This document shows positions 45,001 to 57,200 of a stretch of DNA of 64,000 bases, in pieces. The notes beneath the pieces were generated by a model, which made no database searches, was not told the DNA's origin, and saw only the letters and a list, made by a program, of their open reading frames with translations. Origin of the DNA: Chytridium lagenaria (lineage: Eukaryota; Chytridiomycota; Chytridiomycetes; Chytridiales; Chytridiaceae); the NCBI GenBank assembly GCA_025449115.1, contig JAHLKC010000003.1, positions 496,001 through 560,000 on the forward strand, written 5' to 3'. The first letter of the stretch is position 1, and every line of letters begins with the position of its first letter. The position numbers and the translations under genes are program-made.

Positions 45001-45712
45001 ATGATGCAATGCGCACTTGGACGATCATGTCCGATCCAGCTTCTTTGCCGTTAGGCCGAACAATGTCTTCTTACCTAAAGCATCGCCATTCTCCACAGCA
45101 AGGTCGCATGTTTATAAGCAAAGCCAGTTGGCAAATATGTCGGGAGTGTACTATGCTGGAGCGGCTATGATCACTTTCCTCGGTTTGGCATACGCTGCAG
45201 TACCTCTCTACCAGATCCTTTGCTCGCAACCGGCACGGATGGAACACCCATGACATCACAATCCCGCAAGTTTGATGCTGCCACCATGAAGCCTGTCACA
45301 ACCTCAAAGAAGCTTAAGATTCAATTTGAGTCATCCCTCTCTGACTCTATGAAGTGGAAGTTTGTGCCGCAGACAAGAGAGATTAGTGTACTTCCTGGAG
45401 AAACTGCATTGGCGTTCTACACTGCAGTCAACCCGACGGACACTGATATTGTTGGAATCTCAACCTACTCTGTGACCCCGGCGCGAGCAGCACAGTAAGA
45501 AGACATATGTCGTGACGATTGCTAAACGCTCCTTCAGATATTTTAATAAGATCCAATGCTTCTGCTTTGAGGAGCAGAAATTGGCTGCTAAGGAGGAGGT
45601 GGACATGCCAGTGTTTTTCTACATTGACCCTGAATTCGCATACGACCCCAGAATGAAGGATATATCTCAAATCACTCTCCATTACACGTTCTTTAAGAGC
45701 AAGGCACAGTAA
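45001..45712 (+). CDS. COX11: Cytochrome c oxidase assembly protein COX11
   Basis: Inner-membrane copper chaperone that delivers copper to the CuB site of Cox1. The N-terminal presequence (from ATG 45001, with a slip to the frame [19 protein letters not shown]) precedes the single membrane segment [20 protein letters not shown] with LYQILCSQ. The intermembrane-space domain continues [60 protein letters not shown] with CFCFEEQKL, whose CFCF copper-binding cysteines are intact, and ends [15 protein letters not shown] and [13 protein letters not shown]. An intron splits it at about 45498-45537, and a short one or a slip lies near 45225. The stop is at 45710-45712. Confidence 0.95.
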
Positions 45713-45858
45713 CCGACGGTTTATTGTGACAGAGGGTATTTGGTTTGGGGACTACGGGTGGGCATATACAAATAATAGTTGAGAGAGGGGTATGTACAAG
45801 CGGCTTTGGCGGGAGGATATGTCGCACGTTAATGACGCATGAGAAATGGATGCAGGCG

Positions 45859-47421
45859 TTAAAAGATCATATCAGCAAGAGATTTGACGCCAAGATCCCT
45901 GTCTCTTTGGAATTCGAATACTGAACCGTAACGCTCATCTTTCAGAAATGCATACATCAAAATAAAATCTTCACGCTGCATCCAAGAAAATATTACCTGC
46001 GTTTCCTATAAACAATGAATTTCCATCCCTCGGCGAGAAAGAAATCCCAGCAATGTCGCCAAAAAAGTCGATAATCTGGCTTCGGTATCCAGGATCTTTA
46101 AAATCATATACATGAACAAAATCTGCGGGTTCCGCGGCAGCCAGGAAACGGCCATCATCGCTGAACCGAAGCGACCGAATAGCTCCGTAAGTCCCTGGGA
46201 GAACAGCGATAGATTTCGAGTGATTTCGAAGGTCATATATCCGTGTCGTTACATCCTGATTTCCTGTCGCGACATAAAGTCCACAAGGTGACCATGCACA
46301 AGCGAACGAATAGTCAATATGACCCGAAAGCTTGATTTCCACTATACAAGGTCAGATAGATGGATAATCACACAATAAAAACCTTCTCCACTGTTTGCAT
46401 TAACAATGTGCGCGTCTCTCTCGTCTCCTACAATGCATATCATGCGTTTGTCCGGGCTTAATGTCGAGCACTTTAGAAGGAGAAACCATCACTTAGATAA
46501 CGGTATAAATAATGGCATACTACATTAACAGCCCAAGGCATAGGAAATTCAGAAATAGCTGTAAGTTGGTTCAAGTCAAAAACTCGCGTCATTTCATCGT
46601 TGCTCGAAATAATGGCAACCGGCACTTTAGAAAAGAAAACTATCAGTTATCATAATAAGGGTTTTCCGGTGTTGGTACCAACCTCCATTTCGGGATTCAT
46701 TAAGTTCTACGTGATTTGTTATCCCGTTCGGATCCATAGTAATTTTCCCTGTGTGTATAGCGGCATCTGGCTCTAGTCGTTTGAAGTAATAGTCACCAGA
46801 GAGACCTCCAGCAAATAAAGATTTGTTCGCCGCAGCCATACTGGTGATCTTGATGAAAGGATTTATCTCATTGCAACTACAGGCCGCCGAACTTGCGGGC
46901 ACCAATGATAAATGGAAGACCTGTCTACAAAGCTGTTACAACGCATGACCTTGTTCATCAACTCACGGCTGTAAAAACACGTCATGGCTGCTGGTTGCCC
47001 AAATAAGATTTCTTAGTTGAAAATGTCCATAGCTGCACTTGTATCGAAGATTGGTATAATGGAAGCGATAGAAAAAGCCATCTGTTCGTGGGTATATCAT
47101 ATCCTTTATGCAAAAAGAAGTCAGACAATTGCGGCATAAATGATACACAGGTGAGTACCTTGAGTATTTCATCATTAGGAACATGTAAGTTGGTGTAATT
47201 GGTGAGGTTTTTCATAATGCGAGTGCTCCTGTAGACATCTCGAGGAACAGGACAGCTCTGCCAATTGATGCCCTGAATGTCCACTAGTAAAAACACACAA
47301 AAATCGCATCAGCACAAAGCCCTTCCTTTTAGCTAGATATGTTCCGGAATGCATCCTCACCGCTACCATTCTCCACCGACTCTTGCAGCACCTCAAATTC
47401 GTCGTCATCCGCCTCGCTCAT
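45859..47421 (-). CDS. WD40 protein of the S. pombe C2A9.03 type
   Basis: WD40 protein of a family conserved in fungi and plants but poorly characterised. The start at 47421 gives the acidic MSEADDDEFEVLQESVENGS. An intron follows, then GINWQSCPVPRDVYRSTRIM with KNLTNYTNLH. Further blocks are YGHFQLRNLIWATSSHDVFL, TSMAAANKSLFAGGLSGDYY with FKRL, and the strongly conserved LSGHIDYSFACAWSPCGLYV with ATGNQDVTTRIYDLRN, YGAIRSLRFSDDGRFLAAAE with PADFVHVYDF and DFFGDIAGISFSPRDGNSLF. The last exon ends GSVFEFQRDRDLGVKSLADM before the stop at 45859-45861. At least eight short introns. The function is unknown. Confidence 0.82.
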
Positions 47422-47473
47422 GTCTCAATCCAAAGATCTGTGAAACCCAACAATTCTTGCTCCAAATCCAAAA
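47422..47473. promoter_or_regulatory. Bidirectional promoter region WD40 / RPC6
   Basis: Fifty-two bases separate the start codons of two divergent genes. Both promoters must therefore share this stretch or use sequence inside the opposite coding region. No known element stands out. Confidence 0.5.
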
Positions 47474-48767
47474 ATGAGCAAGTTGGATGAAGATGAAGGA
47501 GCTCTGCTCAAACTGTTGCGGCAGCATGAGAGGGTAAATCACCGCATCGCCGAGACTGCTGGAAGTGGTAGCTGATTGTTTAACCCAGGGTTTGGACAGC
47601 GAAACCATTGTGAGAATATCAGGGGCAGACCCGTCCACAGTGGTGGACATCATGAACAGACTGTCGAATAAGGTGAGAGTTTTAAAAGGTGACAGATTTT
47701 TTACAAACCGCCCTTCTATCTTAAGGGTCTCGTTCAATTCGTCAGCTTGAACAAGAAACTAGCTTTTAAAGCCATAGCGGAAGAGGAAGTCCAAAAGTGA
47801 GCCTTACAACTTAGCTCCATTTTCTAACTCCTTCAGAACGAAGAATCTCACCGAATTCGAAAAGATCGTTTATGAGATTATTACCGCGGAAAAGTCGAAA
47901 GGTAATTAGCTACAAGCCCTTGCTTCATTTACTGACTTCGCGTAGGCTTGTGGATCAAAGAGATTAAAGAACGTTCTGGCCTGCACTCAAAAGTCGTAAC
48001 GGATTGTATCAAATCCCTTGAAAAAAATAACCTCATCAAAGCTGTGAAGTCGGTTAAGGTGAGCTTGTCAAGTGGTGTGAGCCTAAGCTAAGAAGCATGT
48101 AGCATTCGACAAGGAAACATTACATGGGATTCGATTTTGAGCCGAGCGAAGAATTGACGGGCAATAACTTTTACACCGATCAAGATCTAGATGTTCCTTT
48201 TATCGAGTCTCTTTGCGAAACAGTTCACAAGTATATTTACTCCAAGGTGGATGCAACGAGGATTGTGGTGTTTGTTGGTTTTTTTAACTGAAATTGTTTG
48301 CGACAGAGTTTTCCTTACGAAGCCACGAACGAAGACTTTCCACCTACGTACTCAGACTACCCTACCACCCGTCAAATCGCCAGATTCATCAAACAAAGCC
48401 AAAATTACAACTGTCCGTCTTTCTCTGCCCGAAACCCAGCAGCTTGTGGACAGACTTTTCTACGACAAGAAGATCCAGAAAATGATGAAGTTTAAAATGG
48501 ATGATTCGAGTCAGTCTGATCAAGACATGTCGGGAGAAGAAGAGTTTACATCTAGGAATGAAATGGAGTTGTACACGTCGTGATGTACAAGTCTTATAGA
48601 ACGGTGGACATTGAGGACTTGCGGCAGACATCAATGGAAGGAAACGTGGACTCATATACCCTGTGGCGTGTGCCCTGTGTCGGGTTTTTGGCAGGCCAAA
48701 GGGACCGGTGAGCCCTGAGACCTGTGTTTATATGGACGAATGGTTGAAGGAGCCATTATTGTTTTAA
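47474..48767 (+). CDS. RPC34: RNA polymerase III subunit RPC6 (Rpc34)
   Basis: Winged-helix subunit of the Pol III-specific RPC3/RPC6/RPC7 subcomplex, needed for promoter opening. ATG 47474 starts MSKLDEDEGALLKLLRQHER. Winged helix 1 contains VVADCLTQGLDSETIVRISG. Then FKAIAEEEVQKTKNLTEFEK and VYEIITAEKSKGLWIKEIKE with RSGLHSKVVTDCIKSLEKNN (winged helix 2), KHYMGFDFEPSEELTGNNFY with TDQDLDVPFIESL, TVRLSLPETQQLVDRLFYDK and YKSYRTVDIEDLRQTSMEG. The C-terminus carries the 4Fe-4S-type cysteines, CGVC then, after a one-base slip at the GGGTTTTTGG run (about 48679-48690), a third C and SPETCVYMDEWLKEPLLF. Stop at 48765-48767. Short introns throughout. Confidence 0.95.
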
Positions 48768-48932
48768 CTTATTCTGTTGCAATTATTTATACGCGAAATA
48801 CATGCGCACTCACGTACTTTAAACGCAATTATCCATTTGAAACGGCGTTGAATTGCTATTACCATTCATCCATCCCCATTCCACTTATAACAGTCAAGGA
48901 AAGTTCATGACAAATTCGAGGTCAGATCCGAA

Positions 48933-51900
48933 ATGAAGCTACTTTGGTTGGTATACTCTTGCTGCATGCAAGGCTAGCCTTTGCAAGCCCGCCGACGGCC
49001 ATCCATGAAAGGGATACTGCTCCATGTATGGGGTGTGTGGCTCGGAAACGGGATCCAAGTTCTCGCCCAAGTTAAAACTGTCCAGCAAATGTTGAGGCTA
49101 AGCAGGTAAATAGATACCGTCCTATTATTATTAACACTCAATGCTGTCAGAACAACGACACTGTGTTCCAGGAGCTCATAGGAAAAACATGCGGGGAAAA
49201 GTTTCTAAACACGCCGGTTTGCTGCAATACGGAGCAGCTTAATACACTATCAAACAACTTATTATCTGCCGTTAATTTAGTGGGATCCTGCCCTGCATGC
49301 TGGGATAACTTTAAGGGCTTTTTCTGCGATCTTGCCTGCTCTCCAGGTAACTCGTCTAGTCCTGACTGTGAGTGACTGTGAGAACTTACTCTACCTTTAG
49401 ATCAGAGCACGTTTCTCAACGTCACTGAAACCATCGTGGCACCTGTTGAAAAGGTTGACATAGTGACTCGTGTGGACTTTTTTGTTAGCGAAGAGTTTGG
49501 AGCTGGATTTTACAACTCTTGTCGCGACGTCAAGTTTGGTTCGGACAACAACTTTGCCATGAACCTGATCGGCGGGGGTGCGAAAACTATATTGGTGAGG
49601 TACCCGAAGAATGTCGCGCGCTAAGCTTTGTGTAGATATGCTCCGTTATATGGGAACAAAGAGATCAGTCGGCTCCCCCTTCCAGATTGACTTTCCGGCA
49701 CCAGCAGCCTTCCCGACGATGTGAAGCCATTGGAACGCGAATCTGTATCTTGTTCTTCAGGAGCCTCACGGTGTTCCTGTGTGGATTGCGCGGGAACCTG
49801 CCCTACCCTTCCCGAGATCTCGGATTGGGATCATTGTCGTATCGGGCCTGTCAGCTGCTTCACTCTCACATTTGTCTCGGGGTACGCAGTACTTCTCATC
49901 GCCGTCGTGGCGGGTATTTTGATCACATCCAACCGAAACAAGGAGTTAGATGGATTTCAGCCGGTGCCGACGAGAGATCCGAAGATGATCGGGATACATC
50001 GGTGGACTCTGAGAGGATACTTCCGTATAGGCTGAAGGAATCACGCGTGAACATCGTTGTTCAAGAGACCTTTTACAAGCTCGGGAGATTCTGCGCACGG
50101 TTTCCTTACTTCACTATCACTTTTGCTCTAGTATTGGTCTTTATAGCATCAATAGGATGGGTTTGGTTTGACGTTGAAACTGATCCTGTGAAGCTATGGG
50201 TTGGCAGGGACTCTTTTACCGCAAAGGAAAAGGAATCATTCGATAATAACTTCGGACCATTTTACAGGACGCAGCAAATGATATTGCATTCTACGATGGC
50301 AAACCTGTTGATTCAACGTGATATCATTCTTCACGTTTTTTCCATGATGGATGATGTGAAGAATCTTAGGTCCTCAGAGGACAACACCACCCTATCCGAT
50401 TTATGCACAAAGCCTACAGGGGATGCATGTGTCATTCAATCCATCACAGAATACTGGAAAAGCCGCGACGAATTCGATGTGGACGACTGGGATGAAACAG
50501 TTTGATCTGTGCGTGTCGGATCCTGTGCAGTGCCTTCCTGAATTTCAGCAACCTATCAAGCCAGAGCTTGTTCTTGGTGGATATGAGGAAAAGAAGTTTT
50601 CCCTCTGCTCAAGCTATAATTGTCACATTTGTGTTGGATAATTATGTGAATGGGACGTTGGAGGCGAGGGCTTCTGCTTGGGAGAAGGAGTTGTTGGATT
50701 ATTTTGAAAAATTCGCAAAGGAGATTACGAAAAAGCATACAAACATTACCATTAGCTACTCGACGGAGGTATGCTACTTGCGGCTATGCAATTAAAAGCC
50801 TGACGATTCTTCATTTTATTAGAGCTCTGTTGAATTTGAGATTAACAAAGAGTCGAAGGCCAACTTTTTCACGATTATCCTGAGTTATTTGGTGATGTTC
50901 TTTTATGCATCATTTGCGTTAGGAAAGGTGAGTTTTAATGTTCCATTCTCTGCGTATGCTCAATTCTTTATTTTAGTTTACTCATGCGTCTCGCATTGTC
51001 ATTGATTCGAGGTTCTCGCTGGGATTGATAGGCATATGTATTGTTCTTTCGAGTGTGTCAGCATCAGTAAGTGACCACCGCTTAATCGCCCTACCATATA
51101 CTGACTTTATCAGGTCGGGATCTTCAGCTTCTTTGGGGTCAAAGTCACCTTAATCATCGCAGAAGTGATTCCGTTCCTTGTTCTTGCAGTCGGAGTCGAC
51201 AATATTTTCATTCTATGTCATGCTTTCGACTCTGTTGATCCCGAGTTCCCTATTGATGACAGAGCAGCCCTTGCTCTCGCTAAAGTTGGCCCAAGCATTT
51301 TGTTAGCAGCTGTTTCAGAGACAGTAGCTTTTTCTATGGGGATATTTGTTAGCATGCGTGAGTGATCGTCAGACGTCAATGTCTTGTCTAATAAGTAACC
51401 TTCGATCAGCCGCCGTCAGTGTTTTCTCCATGTACGCCGCCACCGCCGTCTTTGTAGATTTCCTGCTCAAGTGACATGCTTTGTCTCTCTTCTCGTCCTT
51501 GACAGTCGTCGTTCCGAAGTCAACCGTATCGATTGCATGCCCTGCATTCGTATTCCGAATGCCTTCCCAAGGCCATCTCAAGTTCACGATGGTGTTTTGC
51601 AAGGATTTGTGCGGAAAGTTTACGCACCTTTCTAATGAACCAGGAAGTGAAGATTGGAGTGTTTACGGCTTTATCGCAATGTTTTTCATGTTTTTGGCCA
51701 TGGTAAAAAATGTGGAGTTGGGCTTGAATCAACGGGGAGGCTGTTCCGACGAGCTCTTATCTTGTCAATTGTATGTTGTTGTTTTTGTTGTTTTTTTTTT
51801 GTTTGTTTTTTTTTTGGTTCTTTTTGGAAGTACTGACGATAGCGTTTCAAAGATTTCAATGACCTTGATGAATATTTTGGTGTTGGACCTCCCGTATATT

Positions 51901-54096
51901 TCGTTGCGACGGGGATGAACGCGACTGAGAGGAAGGTTCAGCAATCTGTATGCGGAAGATTCCCTGGGTGTGACGTTTTCTCATTGTCCAATATTTTGGA
52001 GGGAGAGAGAAAGCGGCCAAATTCATCATATATTGCGCAGCCAACCGCTTCATGGTTGGATGATTTTTTCCTTTGGCTCAATCCTCAGGTGATACCTCTT
52101 GACGCTCTATCGCGTTGTCATTATACTAACCGTCTCCTTTTTTCACAATCATCTCCCAAAGTCGGAACTGTGTTGTCGTACCAAACCCTCTACGTCGATT
52201 GAAGGTGACCGCGAGCTTTGTCAACCTACCGACGACGATGATGCCTGTGAGCTTTGTTATGAACCAGGGACGTGGAATTACTCTATGGAAGGGTTCCCGG
52301 AAGGTCCCGAGTTTGTCAAGTACATCCACTTTTTCCTTCAGTCTATTCCGTCGCAGGAATGTCCGTTGGGAGGAGCTGCGGCTTACTCGAATGCGATTGT
52401 TGTGGATGCAGATGAGGGTGTTACGGCTTCCCATTTTAGGTGAGGATCGGCAAGTGCCTCCTCAACCCCCCTTCCTTTTTTATTCTCCGTTTTTGCGATA
52501 TTTGGCTGGTTTAGTCATGAGCTGATACCTTTTTCATGTTCTTTAAAACTTTCAAGGACGTATCATACACCGCTCAAGTCACAGAAAGACTTGATTGGAG
52601 CTTACAAGTCGGCTAGGCGAATTGCGAAAGACATTACGGAAAAAACGGGGGTGACGGTGTTCCCGTACTCGATCTTTTATGTCTTTTTCGAGCAGTGGGT
52701 GTCTTCTCATTTATAGCGGGAACTTTCCTTTTTCTCGGTTCAAACATATGCATTTACCTCTTTCCCCGCCTTTTTTTTCTAGGTACACGACTATCATCAA
52801 GCAGGCTGTGATGGTGGTGTTTATTGCCTGCGTCCCCATCTTCGCCATCACCTCCATCTTCCTCACCGTCCGCAGTGCCATCCTCGTTGTTGCCACCACC
52901 CTTATGATCATTGTCGACCTTGTGGGTGTGATGAGTCTTTGGGGAATCAGTCTCAACGCAATATCCACGGTCAACCTCGTCATAGCTGTTGGCATATCGG
53001 TAGAGTTTTTGAGCCACATCACGAGAAGTTTTGTGGTACATGCTGGGAGTCGAGATCAGAGAGCGTTTGATGCGGTTGTGGAGATGGCGGGGAGCATTTT
53101 TTCGGGGATCACGGTGACAAAGTTTGTGGGGGTGACGGTGTTGGGGTTTGCGGAGTCAAAGATTTTTGAAATTTATTACTTTAGAATGTGGGTGACGATT
53201 TTTTTCTTCTTCTTCTCTTTTGCTTGGTTTTTTTTAGTATTTCTCGGTCACCCCGTTTTCTTGCTTCCTTTTTTTTTGGGTGTGGGGGTTTAGAATCTAA
53301 ATCTTTTCTGTAATTGTTATTTTATAGGTATCTTTCTATTGTTATTCTTGGGTGCCTTCACGGTCTCGTCTTTCTTCCAGTGATTCTCAGCCTTTTCGGT
53401 GACGACATTGTACTCACTGAAATCGATGAGCTTGACGTTCTCACTGCAGAAGGTGGCATTGCCTCTACCTCCACCTCCACCGGCAACGGAGGTGCATCGG
53501 GGACCGGGATATCGTTTGTCCGTGGGCGCCGCAGTCGTCGTGATAGACCTTTGAGAAGGTTTGCGGATCCGAGATCTTGGAATCGGAGACGGAGAAGATT
53601 GGAAGACGAGGTTGATGATGATGAGGATGAGGATGGAGGGGAGACGAGGGGGCTTTTTGATGATGTGCTTTATGATGATGATGATGGTGCGGCGAGCGTG
53701 GATGAAAATGGGGGGGAGGGGAGGAGGTTCGTTCCTGTGGATGGGACGGTGGAGGGCGATGATGGGGATGACAATAAAGCTTTGAAGGTGAAAGGGTTGC
53801 CGCCGCTAGGCCCTCCACGACGACCGCAGACGGTGTCCGGTAGAATTCGGTATGTTCGTATGAACGAGGATGAGGATAGGGAGAGAGATCTTGTGAAGGA
53901 TGAGGTTGTGGGACAAGGTCCAGAGCTTGCAGTGGAGACGGAGATTCCGGGTCGCGCTGGTGGTGGTGATCCGCTGAATGCTATAGCGGCTGAAGAGGTG
54001 GTTGTAAGGATGCCTGGCGGTTCGGCTTTGTCGAGGGAGACGGGAACGGATTTGGGGTTGGCAGGGAAGAGGCAAATGTCTTTAGGGGATTTGTAA
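48933..54096 (+). CDS. NPC1: NPC1 cholesterol/sterol transporter
   Basis: Homologue of Niemann-Pick C1, which takes sterol from NPC2 in the lysosome or vacuole lumen and passes it through the membrane. ATG 48933 opens a hydrophobic leader, then the cysteine-rich sterol-binding N-terminal domain (ACWDNFKGFFCDLACSPGNS). The first membrane helix is FVSGYAVLLIAVVAGILITS (49880). ETDPVKLWVGRDSFTAKEKE begins the middle luminal domain. The sterol-sensing domain shows FLVLAVGVDNIFILCHAFD and LLAAVSETVAFSMG. A second luminal domain, cysteine-rich, lies at 51915-52690. The last helices run 52795-53400 (NAISTVNLVIAVGISVEFLS, VGVTVLGFAESKIFEIYYFR). At least twelve introns. The tail after the last helix is unusually long and acidic (53400-54096). 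Confidence 0.97.
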
Positions 54097-54238
54097 TATA
54101 TTCCATATTATTCTTTAAATCTTATATCTATAAATATGTGTGTTGGTGGTGGTCGGTTGGTGAGGGAGTTTGGAGCGTAAAAGGTGGATCCCAAATTCAT
54201 TCAGAAAAGCATAAATTTGTCTCTTTTGAAAAAAATCG

Positions 54239-57200
54239 ATGAGATTGTGTGTTTTATCTCCTCTCCATCGCAGCCGTCCTCCCGGTGGTTGCGATGGAGC
54301 TCCTCCTCCCTTTCGGCGAGCTGACAATGATTCCTACATTCCTTGTGTACATGATCATGATGTGGCCTATGACCATGTTCTTTGTGAGTATCCCACCCAC
54401 CTTGCGTCGAACGAAAGGATTAGGAAGAAGTTGTTTCCAAACGTAAGTAGGCTTGTTTCATGTAGTTGGTGGTTTGTGAACTGAATCAAGAGGGTATCTT
54501 TATCTGATTTAGAGCAAGGCCGTGGGATGGAGAGCCTGGTTCCCGTTCGCCTTTAAGCGATCTCCTCCTCTCTTCCCCAACCATCAGCCCATGTCAGCAG
54601 GAAGGTGAGTTGAGACACTTTTTACTTGATTTGTTTGTTTGTTTGTTTGTTTTGTTTTGTTTACTTCCAGTCTGACAATTTCTCTAAAATTAATTTTTCT
54701 AAAATTTCAATTATTGGCAAAAAGGGAATCTTGTTCAAATCAGTGGCAACTGTGGCATCGTATCCTTGGGGTTTGTGGTGGTTGGACGCGTGGTTGGATA
54801 CGTTATTTACAACATCAAAATGCTCATGTGCTACTTCATACTCACTGTCATCTTATGACGCTGTTTATGATGGTTTTAAAGTATTTGGAAGAGATAAAGG
54901 TTGGCGTTTTTTTTGTTTTGTGGTTTGGTTTTTTTGTTTGGCGTTTTGTTTGGTGGAGATATCGTTTACATACTTTTTTATCTCGTCTTTTCATTAGTTA
55001 TACTTTAGCCATTTATTGAATTGAATTCTTACTTTTTAATTATTACAGAATGCTTGGAGATTAAGTTGTTCATTCATTCAAAGTTTCTTCCAACAACAAC
55101 AACCACAACAATCGGAATATATCTACGAATATGACGAAGGTATTTATTACTAATCTAGTCATCATCTAATTTAATATGTAGATGGAAGCGGTATTAATAA
55201 CAAGCGATTCTTTAATTATGAGAATACACTGGGTGTTCCTATGCTCACAAGAGAAGAGCTCCGATGCCGTCGATGGTCCAAAGGTAAGAATATTATTCTT
55301 TTATTTTCTACAGAAAATAGTTGAATTTTCATTAATATTCTTGAAATTTTTAAAAATGTTACTGACAATTTTTCATCTTTGATTTATTTATTAGAAAAAC
55401 CCTCTTCCATTTCTCAACGGCATCAGCAGCAGAGCAGTGTCGTGGACCCCACCATTCCTTTGTTGATGATGGGCTACATGACAGCCGCTATTGCTCCTGC
55501 TGCTGAACCTCATTACGCTAGGGTCAGGGCTTCACAGGAGAGAGTCGAGAATATTCACGCGTTTAATCGTAAGCATTTCAATAACTTTTGCTTATTCAAC
55601 TTATTCACCTTTTATAACATTTCTACATCAAATAGGTACCATCCGCCAAAAGACGTCGTATGAGATTAAATGCGAGAAGAGCCGACTCCGTCTCCAGCAA
55701 AGTGAGTGAATCTCTTTTTTTTTATATTTAATTTTTTTTTTGTTAATATTATTTATTGTTAGGCTTTTCGTTCACAGCCCAATCGCAGTATACCCGTCCA
55801 GCTTCACCCGTCATCCAACCTCCAGTCATCCGACCCACCGTCATCCAACCCACCCAACCCCAGAAACCCCTCCAATGCGTAACTTCAACCCTCCGTCCTA
55901 CGGACCTTTTCCAGAGAATAACGGCTAGCAACTCCCTCGCCACCCAATCCGACCCAGTTACTCAACACTTTAACATCCCCACCTTTAACGACACCAATGG
56001 CCTTTCCTGCCCTATCCCCTCATACTACAACCTCAGCACGGAAACTCAGCAGCAGTTCACGGACGGTCAGCAGCAGCAGCAATCGTTCCAATACAGTAGC
56101 CAGCAGCAGGAAGGGCTTTCATTCCAGCAACAGCAATTGCATCAAGTTCAGCAGCATCCGTATAATCACCAGACATTTCCGCTTAACCAGCAGCAGTTTC
56201 CTCTCGAGAACCAGCAACCGCAGCAGCAGCAGTATCATCCCCAGCAATTGCCGCTGGAACAGCAGCACGCGCACCTGTTTGTGCAGCAGTCCCCGCTCAC
56301 GTACCAGCACCCGCAACAGCAGCCGTATAATCACGAACCATTGACGCTCATGCAACAGCAGTTCACTCTCGAAAACCAGCAACAGCAGCAGCAGCAGTAT
56401 CATCCCCAGCAATTTCCGCTAGATCAACAGCAGCACGCGCCATTGTTTATGCAGCCGTCCCCGCTCACGCACCAGCAACCGCAACAGCAGCCGTATAATC
56501 ACGAACCATTGACGCTCATGCAACAGCAGTTCACTCTCGAAAACCAGCAACAGCAGCAGCAGCAGTATCATCCCCAGCAATTTCCGCTAGATCAACAGCA
56601 GCACGCGCCATTGTTTATGCAGCAGTCCCCGCTCACGCACCAGCAACCGCAACAGCAGTCGTATAATCACGTGTCATTGCCGTTTATGCAGCAGCAGTTC
56701 CAGCTCGGATACCAAGAACAGCAGCAGCAGCATCACCATTACCAGCAATTTCTGCTGGAACAACAGCAAGCTCCACCGTCTATGCAGCAGTTCGCGTTCG
56801 GGTACCAGCAACCGCAGCAGCAGCCGTATAATCAGCCATCACCCCTCAACCAGCAGCAGCTCTTATACGGCAGCAGCAGTACTTGTACGCCAGCAGGAGC
56901 AGCCGTTCCAGTACGGTAGCCAGCAGCAGGAAGCGTTTTCATTCGAGCAACAGCAAAGGCATCAAGTCCAACCGCAGCATCATCAGCAATATTCGCTCGA
57001 ACAGCAGCAACCGCAAAGTTGGCAGTCCTCGAGCACCAGCAACCCCAGCAGCAGCAATACCATCACCAGCAATTGCCGCTCGAACAGCAGCAAGCGCCGC
57101 GGTTTATGCAGCAATTCCCACTCGAGTACCAGCAACCCCTGCAGCAGCAATACCACCACCAGCAAATAACGCTCGAACAGCAGCAACCCCAGCAGTTGGT

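Noticed and set aside
54249..54446. Hydrophobic frame that looks like two membrane helices
   Set aside because: The alternative frame from 54239 joins through GT-AG introns into the long downstream Q-rich protein; the hydrophobic frame leads into stops or poor sequence.
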